Assembly (NCBI GenBank): GCA_023442525.1
Contig: JAEZZA010000012.1
Span: 1 to 64,000 of the forward strand
From: Bacteroidota bacterium
Lineage (GTDB): Bacteria; Bacteroidota; Bacteroidia; Bacteroidales; UBA10428
Direction: 5' to 3'
Length of the DNA: 64,000 nt
In this document: in pieces, positions 37,751 through 45,977 of the stretch
Layout: each line of letters opens with the position of its first letter
How positions within the stretch are numbered: position 1 is the first letter of the stretch
Position numbers and translations under genes: made by a program
Notes under the pieces: model-generated
Told to the model about the DNA's origin: nothing
The model's input: the letters and a program-made list of their open reading frames with translations, nothing else
Databases searched by the model: none

Positions 37751-38877
37751 TAAATTACCTTTTTGAGAACAGAAAGCAGGGTGTCGGCTTTTATTTCAGT
37801 TTCTTCCCATTCTTCCAGGGGTATGGATTCCCGTGTGATTCCTCCGCCGATATATAAGATCAGCCGGTCGTCATACACTCTCATACACCTGAGATTCACA
37901 TATAGTCGAAGTGGTTCGGAAATACCCATTGGACCAAGGAATCCGGCATAGTATCCCCTGCTGTGTTTTTCGGCAGATTTTATGAAGTCCATGGCTTCAC
38001 CGGTCGACATTCCACATACGGCAGGTGTGGGATGAAGAGCGGCAATCAACGAAGGGAGGCGGTTTCGCATCGATTCGGAAGGAAAACTAAAGTCGGTTCG
38101 CAAATGAAGCACGTTTCCTGCCCGGGTTACATAAGGCCCCTTTTTACTAAATTTTTCGATATGGAAATTTTCCAGGATTTTCTCGATATGAAGAGTGACA
38201 TACTCCTGTTCCTGAATTTCCTTGTGATTCCAACGATTGATGTCGAGATCCTCTTCACGGAATGTCCTTGTTCCGGCAAGAGATACGGTTCGTATCTCAT
38301 CTTTTTCCGAGCAAATGAATGGCTCCGGTGTGGCTCCCATCCAGCATTGTCCGTTAACCCTGAAAAGGTAAACAAAGGCATGCGGGTAAGCCTTGCACAT
38401 TTCGTTGTACAGATCGGGAAGTTTACTTTTGAAACTGCCTTTTACGGTCTTTATTCGCGAAAGGACAACTTTTTCAAACTCTCCGTTTTGAATTCTGTTT
38501 ACCGATTCGGCAATTATTCTTAAATATTCCTCTTTTTCTGTTTCGGGAGGATAAGGGCCGGAAAATGTGGTATGTGAGTTATCTCCGATACTTTCTACTG
38601 GGTAAGTCTGATCATCATCAAAGGGTTCGCGCAGCAGTATGTCCGGCTTTATAAGCCAGGGTTCATCCGTTTCGCGTGAAAAAGGAGCTATCAGGAAACC
38701 TCTTTCCGGTAATTTATCATTGAGCTTTCCTACTACACTTATAACAGGGTCTTTCTGAATAAGCAGCGTTGAAGTTGTTTCACCCGGCAAGCGGTAGGCA
38801 ACAAAATGAAACTTCCCCGACAGACAGTTCTGAAGAGCTTGTAATATGCCGGTTTTATTTTTTGTCAATTCCTGCAT
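37750..38877 (-). CDS. menF: Isochorismate synthase
   Basis: This 375-residue chorismate-utilising enzyme converts chorismate to isochorismate, the entry step of the pathway. The catalytic half shows FEKVVLSRIKTVKG, FRVNGQCWMGATPEPFI, SLAGTRTF, the HLRTDFSF region, ALHPTPAVCGMSTGEAMDFI and GYYAGFLGPMG. A Lys in the KVVLSR strand fits the MenF/EntC water-activating base. It overlaps the upstream hotdog gene by 23 bp. Confidence 0.9.
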   Translation of the reverse strand: MQELTKNKTGILQALQNCLSGKFHFVAYRLPGETTSTLLIQKDPVISVVGKLNDKLPERGFLIAPFSRETDEPWLIKPDILLREPFDDDQTYPVESIGDNSHTTFSGPYPPETEKEEYLRIIAESVNRIQNGEFEKVVLSRIKTVKGSFKSKLPDLYNEMCKAYPHAFVYLFRVNGQCWMGATPEPFICSEKDEIRTVSLAGTRTFREEDLDINRWNHKEIQEQEYVTLHIEKILENFHIEKFSKKGPYVTRAGNVLHLRTDFSFPSESMRNRLPSLIAALHPTPAVCGMSTGEAMDFIKSAEKHSRGYYAGFLGPMGISEPLRLYVNLRCMRVYDDRLILYIGGGITRESIPLEEWEETEIKADTLLSVLKKVI

Positions 38878-39280
38878 CAGGAGCCTTCTTTTTAATGACC
38901 ATCATAGTAACCCTGCTTACTGAAATTAGTTTACCTGCGCTACTTGTGATTTTAATATCCCAAACATGCGTTTTCTTTCCTTTGTGTATAATATCAGCAC
39001 GGGCGAATAGGGTTCCCTCACTAACCGGTGACAGATGGTTGCCGGAAACCTGTAATCCCACTACATCGTATTTATCAGTATCGATAAGAAGATAAGAACC
39101 GCCGCTGGCAATGGTTTCAGCAAGAGCCAATGATGCTCCTCCGTGTAGAAGACCCATGGGCTGCAATTTGTCATCGACAGGCATCCGGGCTTCAATGAAA
39201 GTTTCTCCGTAATTGAGAAATTCTATTCCCAGGAAACTGATAAATGTGCCCTGGCATATTTCGTTGAGCTTGTTTATCAT
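38855..39280 (-). CDS. menI: Hotdog-fold thioesterase, probable DHNA-CoA hydrolase
   Basis: This 141-residue PaaI/YdiI-type hotdog protein has the substrate loop MGLLHGGASLALAETIASGG with the catalytic Glu at the helix, then LQVSGNHLSPVSEG. It lies in the men operon upstream of menF, so hydrolysis of 1,4-dihydroxy-2-naphthoyl-CoA is the natural assignment. The family alone would allow other acyl-CoA substrates. Confidence 0.78.
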   Translation of the reverse strand: MINKLNEICQGTFISFLGIEFLNYGETFIEARMPVDDKLQPMGLLHGGASLALAETIASGGSYLLIDTDKYDVVGLQVSGNHLSPVSEGTLFARADIIHKGKKTHVWDIKITSSAGKLISVSRVTMMVIKKKAPDAGIDKK

Positions 39281-39299
39281 ATAGCAAAGAAAGGATCAA

Positions 39300-39307
39300 C
39301 AAAGATA
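39300..39307 (-). promoter_or_regulatory. Predicted -7 element for the menI-F-D-B-A-C-E operon
   Basis: Read on the minus strand this is TATCTTTG, an exact TAnnTTTG match, 20 bp before the menI start. No clear TTTG -33 element is present. Confidence 0.5.
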
Positions 39308-39326
39308 GTGAATATAAATCTAATAA

Positions 39327-39404
39327 GTCATGCAGTCATGCAGTCATGGAGTCATGCAGTCATGCAGTCAGTCAGGGCAGTCGTGCAGCCGTGCAGCTGT
39401 GCAG
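39327..39404. repeat. GTCATGCA octamer tandem repeat and degenerate tail
   Basis: Five 8-bp units GTCATGCA (39327-39366, one mismatch) are followed by a degenerate GTGCAGC-rich tail. The tail word AGTCGTGCAG recurs at 61941-61950. The array separates menG from the rest of the men genes. Confidence 0.85.
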
Positions 39405-39425
39405 CAAATATCCAGCATCCAGTAT

Positions 39426-40151
39426 CTAGCCTGCTACCTTAGTAGCTACTAACAAATTAGCCGAGCCGGCCAGGAATCTTTTCTTCAGACTGAGATTAAA
39501 ATTGAAACCCGCGAGCAATTGCTGTAATTCACTGAACCGGTAAAAAGCATTGGAAGAACCTGCCAGGTAACGATAGGCATTCCAGTCGCCTGATATCAAT
39601 CCTCCCAGCGGGATAAGAACAAACCGGAGATACAATTTATAGAAAAACCTCAGTAAAGGCTTTTCAGGCTGGGAACTTTCGAGAATCAGCAGCCGGCCGC
39701 CTGGTTTCAGAACACGGTTCATTTCGGCTATATGCAGATTCCTGCCGGGATTTGACCATGTAAGATTTCGAAATCCAAAACCAATTGTAATACAATCAAA
39801 CTCTTGGTTTTTGAAGGGCATGGATGATGCATCGCCACGGATAAATTCGGGATGAACACCGGCAGATTCGGCCTTATGCCTTGCTACCCCCAGCATATCG
39901 CTATTAAGGTCATATCCTTTAACCTTTATATCATATTCAGCCGCAAGGCAAATTTTTATGGCAAGATCCCCGGTACCGCAGCAAAGGTCGAGTACCTTCG
40001 CGGGTGAATCTTTCAGACATTCTTTGACGGTAATTTCTCTCCATTTTTTATCAAGACCAAGTGTAAAAATGGCATTCACCAGGTCGTATGTTTTGTAAAT
40101 GCGGGAGTAGTAGTCCTGCAAGGGAAACGACTTGCTTCTTTTTTGTGACAT
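39426..40151 (-). CDS. menG: Demethylmenaquinone methyltransferase
   Basis: This is a class I SAM methyltransferase of the UbiE/MenG family, about 241 residues. The SAM-binding motif is VLDLCCGTGDLAIKI; family motifs are TYDLVNAIFTLGLDKKWRE near the N-terminus and ITIGFGFRNLT with MNRVLKPGGRLLILE. It methylates the quinone ring in the last step. I choose the ATG at 40151 (MSQKRSKSFPLQDYY) because the GTG at 40172 overlaps the predicted -7 promoter element TACTTTTG. Confidence 0.9.
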   Translation of the reverse strand: MSQKRSKSFPLQDYYSRIYKTYDLVNAIFTLGLDKKWREITVKECLKDSPAKVLDLCCGTGDLAIKICLAAEYDIKVKGYDLNSDMLGVARHKAESAGVHPEFIRGDASSMPFKNQEFDCITIGFGFRNLTWSNPGRNLHIAEMNRVLKPGGRLLILESSQPEKPLLRFFYKLYLRFVLIPLGGLISGDWNAYRYLAGSSNAFYRFSELQQLLAGFNFNLSLKKRFLAGSANLLVATKVAG

Positions 40152-40161
40152 TACAAATGGC

Positions 40162-40199
40162 TTTGTGATCACAAAAGTATATCAATTCGGCTATCTTTG
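40162..40199. promoter_or_regulatory. Divergent menG/gltX promoters with a 14-bp palindrome
   Basis: The minus-strand -7 element TACTTTTG (40179-40172) serves menG and the plus-strand TATCTTTG (40192-40199) serves gltX. A perfect palindrome TTTGTGATCACAAA (40162-40175) overlaps the menG -7 element and lies upstream of the gltX one. This is a plausible operator; its protein is unknown. Confidence 0.6.
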
Positions 40200-40215
40200 C
40201 TAAAAACTTGATGAT

Positions 40216-41757
40216 ATGCCGCGTAAGGTAAGAGTAAGATTTGCCCCGAGTCCGACAGGACCATTGCATATTGGAGGCGTACGCACCGCACTGTTTAACT
40301 ATTTGTTCGCGTTAAGAAATAACGGAGATTTTTTACTTCGGATCGAAGATACCGATCAGCAAAGATTTGTCCCGGGGGCGGAAGAATACATTATTGAATC
40401 GCTTAAATGGTGCGGAATCAAATATAGCGAGGGCCCTGATAAGGGCGGTCCCCATGCTCCTTACCGGCAGAGTCAGCGAAAAGAACTCTATCGCCAGTAT
40501 GCCGATGCCCTGATTGATAATGGCAGCGCGTACTATGCTTTCGATGAACCTGAAACTCTTGACGCGGTGCGCAAGCAGTATGAGTCGGAAGGAAAGACTT
40601 TTCAATACGATGCATCTACCCGTATGAAGATGCGCAATTCGCTTACCTTATCAAAGACCGAGACTACCAGTATAATAGAAACCGGAATGCCGTATGTTAT
40701 CCGGTTTAAGATGCCCGAGAATTTAGAATTAACAGCAACCGATCTGATAAGGGGACCGGTGACATTCAATACTTCGCTGCTTGATGACAAGGTGTTATTT
40801 AAATCGGACGGCCTGCCGACATACCACCTGGCCAATGTTGCCGATGATTACCTGATGGAAATCACCCATGTGATAAGGGGCGAGGAATGGTTGCCCTCGT
40901 TTCCGCTGCATGTGATGCTTTATAAGGCGCTTGGATGGGACCATGTAATGCCTGAATTTGCCCATTTGCCACTTATACTGAAACCAGGGGGACAGGGAAA
41001 ACTGAGTAAGCGTGACGGTGATAAACTCGGATTCCCGGTTTTCCCATTACAATGGACTGATCCCTTTACCGGTGAAGTTTCTTCCGGCTATCGCGAATCG
41101 GGTTATTTTCCCGAAGCCGTGGTTAACATGCTTGCTTTTCTGGGCTGGAATCCCGGAACTGAACAGGAGATCTTTTCGCTTTGCGAACTGGCCGAAGTAT
41201 TTAGCCTTGACAGGGTAGGGAAATCAGGGTCGCATTTTGACCCGGAAAAAGCCAAATGGTATAATCAGCAGTACCTGAAGGCAAAGAGCGACAGTGACCT
41301 CGCTGCTTCGTTTGTGCCATTGCTTCAGGAGAAAGGCATTCCTGTAAAGCTGGATTACCTGAAAAAGATTACCGGATTAATCAAGGAACGCCTTATATTC
41401 CCTAATGATTTTTGGGCACAGGCTCATTACTTTTTTGTACCTCCTGCCGATTATGATATTCAGATGGCAAAAAAAGTTTGGAAAGAGGACAGTCCGAAAC
41501 ATATCAAAGCCATTCTGTCGATTCTGAAAGGTATGTCGACTTTTACTTCGGGGAAAATCGAAAAGGAAGTTCAAACTTATCTCGAACAAAGTCAGACCGG
41601 ATTCGGAAAAGTTGCCACACCACTGCGGTTACTGATTGTGGGCTCGGGTATGGGACCTCATCTTTTCGACATTATGGAAATGATCGGGAAGGATGAAACT
41701 ATTTCACGTATTCAAAAAGGTCTGGAAAAGTTTGAAGTAACTGCATCAAACAACTGA
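40216..41757 (+). CDS. gltX: Glutamyl-tRNA synthetase
   Basis: This 513-residue class I aminoacyl-tRNA synthetase charges tRNA-Glu with glutamate. The HIGH-type motif is RFAPSPTGPLHIGGVRTALF and the KMSKS-type motif is KLSKRDGDKLG. GluRS features such as RIEDTDQQR and HVIRGEEWLPS are present, and the C-terminal anticodon-binding helices follow. The length is typical for Bacteroidota GluRS. Its own terminator follows immediately, so the citrate-lyase operon downstream is probably transcribed separately. Confidence 0.96.
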   Translation: MPRKVRVRFAPSPTGPLHIGGVRTALFNYLFALRNNGDFLLRIEDTDQQRFVPGAEEYIIESLKWCGIKYSEGPDKGGPHAPYRQSQRKELYRQYADALIDNGSAYYAFDEPETLDAVRKQYESEGKTFQYDASTRMKMRNSLTLSKTETTSIIETGMPYVIRFKMPENLELTATDLIRGPVTFNTSLLDDKVLFKSDGLPTYHLANVADDYLMEITHVIRGEEWLPSFPLHVMLYKALGWDHVMPEFAHLPLILKPGGQGKLSKRDGDKLGFPVFPLQWTDPFTGEVSSGYRESGYFPEAVVNMLAFLGWNPGTEQEIFSLCELAEVFSLDRVGKSGSHFDPEKAKWYNQQYLKAKSDSDLAASFVPLLQEKGIPVKLDYLKKITGLIKERLIFPNDFWAQAHYFFVPPADYDIQMAKKVWKEDSPKHIKAILSILKGMSTFTSGKIEKEVQTYLEQSQTGFGKVATPLRLLIVGSGMGPHLFDIMEMIGKDETISRIQKGLEKFEVTASNN

Positions 41758-41758
41758 C

Positions 41759-41779
41759 ACTGATAACAATCAGTTTTTA
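41759..41779 (+). terminator. Short terminator after gltX
   Basis: ACTGAT (41759-41764) pairs with ATCAGT (41769-41774) around a 4-nt loop, followed by a T run. The stem is short, so read-through is possible. Confidence 0.55.
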
Positions 41780-41792
41780 ATACATGCATTTT

Positions 41793-41816
41793 GTGTAATT
41801 TTTTTGAAAATTACAC
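41793..41816 (+). promoter_or_regulatory. Perfect 10-bp inverted repeat upstream of the CitD-CitE gene
   Basis: GTGTAATTTT (41793-41802) and AAAATTACAC (41807-41816) are exact reverse complements around TTTG. The repeat ends 4 bp before the ATG at 41821, covering the usual ribosome-binding position. It could be a repressor operator or an RNA hairpin that hides the start. Confidence 0.65.
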
Positions 41817-41820
41817 GGAC

Positions 41821-43044
41821 ATGTCTTCGAACCAAAAACCGGAAAATTCTGTAGCCGGAAATCACGGCGAGGGTGTCAGATCCGATTGTCTGGTGAACCT
41901 TGAACTGAAGACATCCGGTGGCATTCAGCTCAAACTCAACAGCAAGGTACATACCCTGTATGGTGATCAGATTGCACAGCTCTGTGAGGAGATCCTGCAA
42001 TGTTTCGAAATTAAAAACGCCATCCTTCAGATAGATGATTCGGGAGCTCTCCCATTTGTTATTGCAGCACGATTAGAGGCAGCAATAAAGAAGCAAATAC
42101 GGACCGAAAGTGAATTTCTCCTCCCCATTTTAGAACAGAACAAATATTACACTCCACGCGATAAAGACAGAGTCTCCCGCCTGTATCTTCCGGGTAACAA
42201 TCCAAAACTATTGATAAACGCAGGAATTTACGGAAGTAACGGGATCATACTCGACCTTGAGGATTCTGTTACGCCCGAAAAAAAGAATGAAGCCCGTTTT
42301 CTGGTGCGCAATGCCCTCAGATCGGTTGATTTTTACGGTGTCGAACGGATGGTTCGGATTAACCAGTTGCCAGGAGGGTTAGACGATCTTGATTTCTGCG
42401 TAAATCATTATGTAAATGTTATCCTGATTCCCAAATGTGAGAAACCCGAGCAGGTTGTTGCTACGGATAAAAAAATCAGTGAGATACTCAAAAAGGAGAA
42501 TGACTGCATTCACCTGATGCCCATTCTCGAGAGCGCCCTCGGAATTGTAAATGCATACGCCATAGCCACGGCCTCAAGAAATGTGGTAGCTGTGGCTATC
42601 GGACTTGAAGATTACACGGCCGACCTGGGAGTGCAAAGGACTAACGAAGGAAGTGAATCGCTTTACGCGCGATATGCATTGGTAAATGCTGCAGTTGCAG
42701 CCGGCGTTCAGCCTATTGATTCGGTATTTTCAGATATTGCCGATATGGAAGCGCTTTTGCGACAGGCGCGGTTGTCACGGTCAATGGGTTTCACAGGTAT
42801 GGGCTGTATACACCCACGACAGATACCTTTTATTCACGAAGGGTTTATGCCGACGGTGGAAGAGATCAATAAAGCACAGCGTATAGTCATGGCATTTAAT
42901 AAAGCACAGGAGGAAGGAAAAGCTGTGGTTACTGTTTATTCAAAGATGATCGACCCTCCGGTGGTAAAAAGGGCATTCCGGACAATTGAAGCGGCCGGTA
43001 AAGCAGGGTTGCTGACCGATAAACCGATGGAGAAAAATGGATAA
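41821..43044 (+). CDS. Citrate lyase-type acyl carrier (CitD) fused to beta subunit (CitE)
   Basis: This protein of about 407 residues combines two citrate lyase subunits. Residues about 12-95 match CitD: a Ser-Asp pair at residues 21-22 where the phosphoribosyl-dephospho-CoA group is normally attached, then GGIQLKLNSKVHTLYGDQI and DDSGALPFVIAARLEAAI. Residues about 110-400 are the CitE aldolase barrel: SRLYLPGNNPKLLI, GIILDLEDSVTPEKKNEAR, RINQLPGG, LMPILESALGIVNA and GCIHPRQIPFIHEGF. I start at the ATG at 41821; an in-frame TTG at 41791 lies before the hairpin. CitF follows with an 8-bp overlap. The neighbours suggest the true substrate may be homocitrate rather than citrate. The fusion is unusual. 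Confidence 0.82.
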   Translation: MSSNQKPENSVAGNHGEGVRSDCLVNLELKTSGGIQLKLNSKVHTLYGDQIAQLCEEILQCFEIKNAILQIDDSGALPFVIAARLEAAIKKQIRTESEFLLPILEQNKYYTPRDKDRVSRLYLPGNNPKLLINAGIYGSNGIILDLEDSVTPEKKNEARFLVRNALRSVDFYGVERMVRINQLPGGLDDLDFCVNHYVNVILIPKCEKPEQVVATDKKISEILKKENDCIHLMPILESALGIVNAYAIATASRNVVAVAIGLEDYTADLGVQRTNEGSESLYARYALVNAAVAAGVQPIDSVFSDIADMEALLRQARLSRSMGFTGMGCIHPRQIPFIHEGFMPTVEEINKAQRIVMAFNKAQEEGKAVVTVYSKMIDPPVVKRAFRTIEAAGKAGLLTDKPMEKNG

Positions 43045-44599
43045 TTTAGTTACAAACGCTGCCGGCCGACTTGTGCCGCTTGAGATTAACGGAATTCCCG
43101 CAATTCCGTACAAGGGTGTTGGAAAGCACATTCCGCAGGGGGTGCGCCATTCTCCTAAGGTTACCTCAAATTCAGCTTTTCCGGATGACGGGAATAAGCT
43201 GGTTCCCTCTCTTAAAGAAGCTCTTCAACGGGCGGGATTAAAAGATGGTATGACCATTTCGACTCATCACCATTTCAGGGAAGGCGACCTGGTGGCGAAT
43301 AAGGTATTCGACTGTGCCAGTGAACTGGGTATTAAAAATCTTTGCTGGTTTCCTTCAGCATCGTTTTCGTGCCATAGTTACCTGATAAAATATCTTGAGG
43401 ACGGAACCATTAGTCATATCGAAGGGAGCATGAACGGTCCCCTTGGCCGTTATTGCTCCGAAGGAAAGATGAGAAAGACTGCTGTCCTGAGATCTCACGG
43501 CGGAAGATTCCAGGCCATTCAGGATGGAGAAGTAAAAATCGACATTGCCGTAATAGGAGCCGGATGCGCAGATGCGTTCGGGAATGCAAACGGTGTTATC
43601 GGCCCATCGTCCAGTGGTTCACTTGGTTTTGCAGTTGCTGATGCTCAATATGCCGACAAAGTTATTGTGATGACCGATAATATGGTTCCTTTTCCCTGTA
43701 TACCGTGGCAGATACAGGGAAATTATGTAGATTATACTGTGGTTGTCGACAAGGTTGGCATTCCCGAAAAAATCGTTTCAGGCACTACCGAAGTCACCAA
43801 AAGTCCCGACCGGTTGCTGATTGCAGAGCTCACAGCGCGATTCTGTGATGTTACCGGCATTATTCACGACGGCTTTTCGTTTCAGGCAGGTGCTGGTGGA
43901 ACTGCACTTGCAGTGGGGAATTACTTTGCAGACATCATGCGGAAGAAAAAGATCAGAGCACGTTTTGCCAGAGGCGGAAGCAATAAATATCTGGTGAATA
44001 TGCTCGAAGAGGGACTTGTGGAATATATACTCGACGGGCAGACCTTTGACCTTGACGGAGTGCGATCGATAAGAGACAATCCCCGACACGTGATGACCAG
44101 TCCCTTTTCAAGCTATAATTATCACGGCAAAGGCAATTTCGCCTCAATGATTGATGTTGTTATTCTCGGGGCGACGGAAATTGATATGAATTTCAATGCC
44201 AATGTAGTAACTCATTCGGATGGTTACCTGCTGCATGGCATCGGTGGATGGCAAAATTGTCTTTTTGGAAAGAATGTGATACTTCCTGTTCCGCTGTTTC
44301 GCGACCGGATACCCGTGATTCGTGATGAGGTGACCACAGTTTGCGGACCTGGTGAATTGATTGATGTGGTGATCACCGAGAGAGGGATAGCCATTAATCC
44401 GCTTAGGACCGATCTGATTGAAAAAGTTTCAGGGTCGGGACTTCCGCTTAAAACCATTGAGCAACTGAAGAAGGAAGCCGAAGAAATTTGTGGGAAACCT
44501 GCAAAACCGGGATTCACGGACAGAATTGTTGCGGCGGTGAAATGGGTTGATGGAACGGTGATTGATGTGGTGAGGGAAGTAGGGACGAGGGACGAGTAA
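43037..44599 (+). CDS. citF: Citrate lyase-type alpha subunit (CitF-like acyl transferase)
   Basis: This 520-residue protein covers the whole CitF family: GRLVPLEINGIPAIPYKGVGKH near the N-terminus, KLVPSLKEALQRAGLKDGMTISTHHHFREGD-type segment (residues about 55-85), HIEGSMNGPLGRYC, IGAGCADAFGNANG, the SFQAGAGGTALAVG region and TVCGPGELIDVVITERG. In citrate lyase it swaps acetyl for citryl on the carrier before CitE cleaves it. It overlaps the CitD-CitE gene by 8 bp. No citC, citG or citX is in the window, so activation of the carrier must rely on genes elsewhere. A homocitrate-cleaving role is proposed from context. Confidence 0.85.
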   Translation: MDNLVTNAAGRLVPLEINGIPAIPYKGVGKHIPQGVRHSPKVTSNSAFPDDGNKLVPSLKEALQRAGLKDGMTISTHHHFREGDLVANKVFDCASELGIKNLCWFPSASFSCHSYLIKYLEDGTISHIEGSMNGPLGRYCSEGKMRKTAVLRSHGGRFQAIQDGEVKIDIAVIGAGCADAFGNANGVIGPSSSGSLGFAVADAQYADKVIVMTDNMVPFPCIPWQIQGNYVDYTVVVDKVGIPEKIVSGTTEVTKSPDRLLIAELTARFCDVTGIIHDGFSFQAGAGGTALAVGNYFADIMRKKKIRARFARGGSNKYLVNMLEEGLVEYILDGQTFDLDGVRSIRDNPRHVMTSPFSSYNYHGKGNFASMIDVVILGATEIDMNFNANVVTHSDGYLLHGIGGWQNCLFGKNVILPVPLFRDRIPVIRDEVTTVCGPGELIDVVITERGIAINPLRTDLIEKVSGSGLPLKTIEQLKKEAEEICGKPAKPGFTDRIVAAVKWVDGTVIDVVREVGTRDE

Positions 44600-44606
44600 T
44601 AATTAA

Positions 44607-45800
44607 ATGAACACGCCTATGCAAAAGATTGTCATAATGCCGGGGGATGGCATTGGAAAGACCGTTATGAACGAAGCGCTTAGGGTGCTTGATGCAGCCG
44701 GATTCAAAGCAGAATACGTTAACGGAGATATCGGCTGGGATTTCTGGTGCAACGAGGGTAATGCCCTGCCTGAACGAACGATCCGACTGCTCGAAACACA
44801 CAAGATCGGACTGTTTGGTGCTATAACCTCCAAACCCAAGGAAGAAGCTGCTGCCGAGCTGAATGGCAATCTCAAAGGAAAAGGATTGGTATATGCCAGT
44901 CCCATTGTTAGCCTTCGTCAGCATTTTAACCTCGACATCTGCATCAGACCTTGTAAAACCTATAAGGGCAACCCGTTGAATTTCATTCGATACGGGGCCG
45001 ACAGGGAAATTGAAGAGCCCATGGTTGACGTGGTCATCTTTCGGCAAAACACCGAGGGCTTATATTGCGGAGTGGAATGGTGCAATCCCGACGGTATAGT
45101 ATACGAGGCATTGAGGTCACATAAAAACTTTGTTAAGAATTTCGGCAATGTTCCCAGGGAAGAAATAGCTGTTTCCACAAGGATCTTCACTCGTAAGGCT
45201 ACGGAAAGAATATTGTCTGCCGCTTTTGAGTATGCCAAAAACAACGGGTATAAACCGGTAACACTTTGCGAAAAGCCAAATGTGATCAGAGAAACATCGG
45301 GAATGATGTATAATATGGCACGACAGATTCAAAAGTCATATCCCGGTATTGAACTGTGGAATACCAACATTGATGCCCAAATGATGTGGCTGACCAAAAA
45401 TCCGGAAGATTACGGTGTGATTGTGGCAGGCAATATGTTCGGCGATATTGTTTCGGACGGGTTTGCCGGGTTGATAGGCGGCCTCGGATTTGCATGCAGT
45501 GCAAATATTGGCAAAGATGTAGCGGTTTTTGAACCTACACATGGCTCAGCACCTAAATATGCCGATTATGAAGTTTCTATCGTAAATCCGATTGCGATGA
45601 TCGAATCGGCCTGCATGATGCTGGATTATATGGAAGAAAAACAGATAGCGGGAAAGATCCGGCAGGCCATCGCCGCTGTTATTTCCGAAGGAAAGGTTCG
45701 TACGTACGACATGATGAAATTAAAGGGAAGACCTGATGTTCTGAAACATGGAGCAGCATCGACAAGGGAGATGACGGAGGAGATTATCAAAAAATTGTGA
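44607..45800 (+). CDS. Isocitrate/homoisocitrate/isopropylmalate-type dehydrogenase
   Basis: This 397-residue beta-decarboxylating dehydrogenase opens with IVIMPGDGIGKTVMNEAL. The substrate loop at residues 98-104 reads SPIVSLR followed by CIRPCKTYKGNP, where isocitrate dehydrogenases have SLNVALR. The Ser and Arg are kept but the Asn is Ile. Other motifs are VDVVIFRQNTEGLYCGVEW (Arg/Tyr), the Lys region KPNVIRETSGMM, NTNIDAQMMWLTKNP and the metal site NMFGDIVSDGFAGLIGGLG. It directly follows citF (7 bp). Isocitrate or homoisocitrate are both possible; the saccharopine genes downstream favour homoisocitrate, acting here as a reductive carboxylase of 2-oxoadipate. Confidence 0.75.
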   Translation: MNTPMQKIVIMPGDGIGKTVMNEALRVLDAAGFKAEYVNGDIGWDFWCNEGNALPERTIRLLETHKIGLFGAITSKPKEEAAAELNGNLKGKGLVYASPIVSLRQHFNLDICIRPCKTYKGNPLNFIRYGADREIEEPMVDVVIFRQNTEGLYCGVEWCNPDGIVYEALRSHKNFVKNFGNVPREEIAVSTRIFTRKATERILSAAFEYAKNNGYKPVTLCEKPNVIRETSGMMYNMARQIQKSYPGIELWNTNIDAQMMWLTKNPEDYGVIVAGNMFGDIVSDGFAGLIGGLGFACSANIGKDVAVFEPTHGSAPKYADYEVSIVNPIAMIESACMMLDYMEEKQIAGKIRQAIAAVISEGKVRTYDMMKLKGRPDVLKHGAASTREMTEEIIKKL

Positions 45801-45900
45801 GTACCAATGTGATAATTTCAGAGGTTCCAAAGGTTCCATTCATTTCCAGTATACACTTCTTCATTATTCGATGTCGATCTTCGGTGTTCTGTGTTTTCAC

Positions 45901-45920
45901 AGGCTACAGGCTACAGGCTA
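45901..45920. repeat. AGGCTAC heptamer repeat, about 3 units
   Basis: Nearly three AGGCTAC units, the same heptamer as at 30075. The 45801-45977 gap otherwise holds no gene or clear promoter, so the operon may read through it. Confidence 0.75.
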
Positions 45921-45977
45921 TCCCTCGACTGCGAGTAGCGCTTAGAAAGAATAGAAATATAATTAAAAACACATAAC

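Noticed and set aside
40162..40175. Canonical CRP/FNR site
   Set aside because: TGTGA and TCACA share their central bases with no 6-bp or 4-bp spacer, so it is only a generic palindrome.
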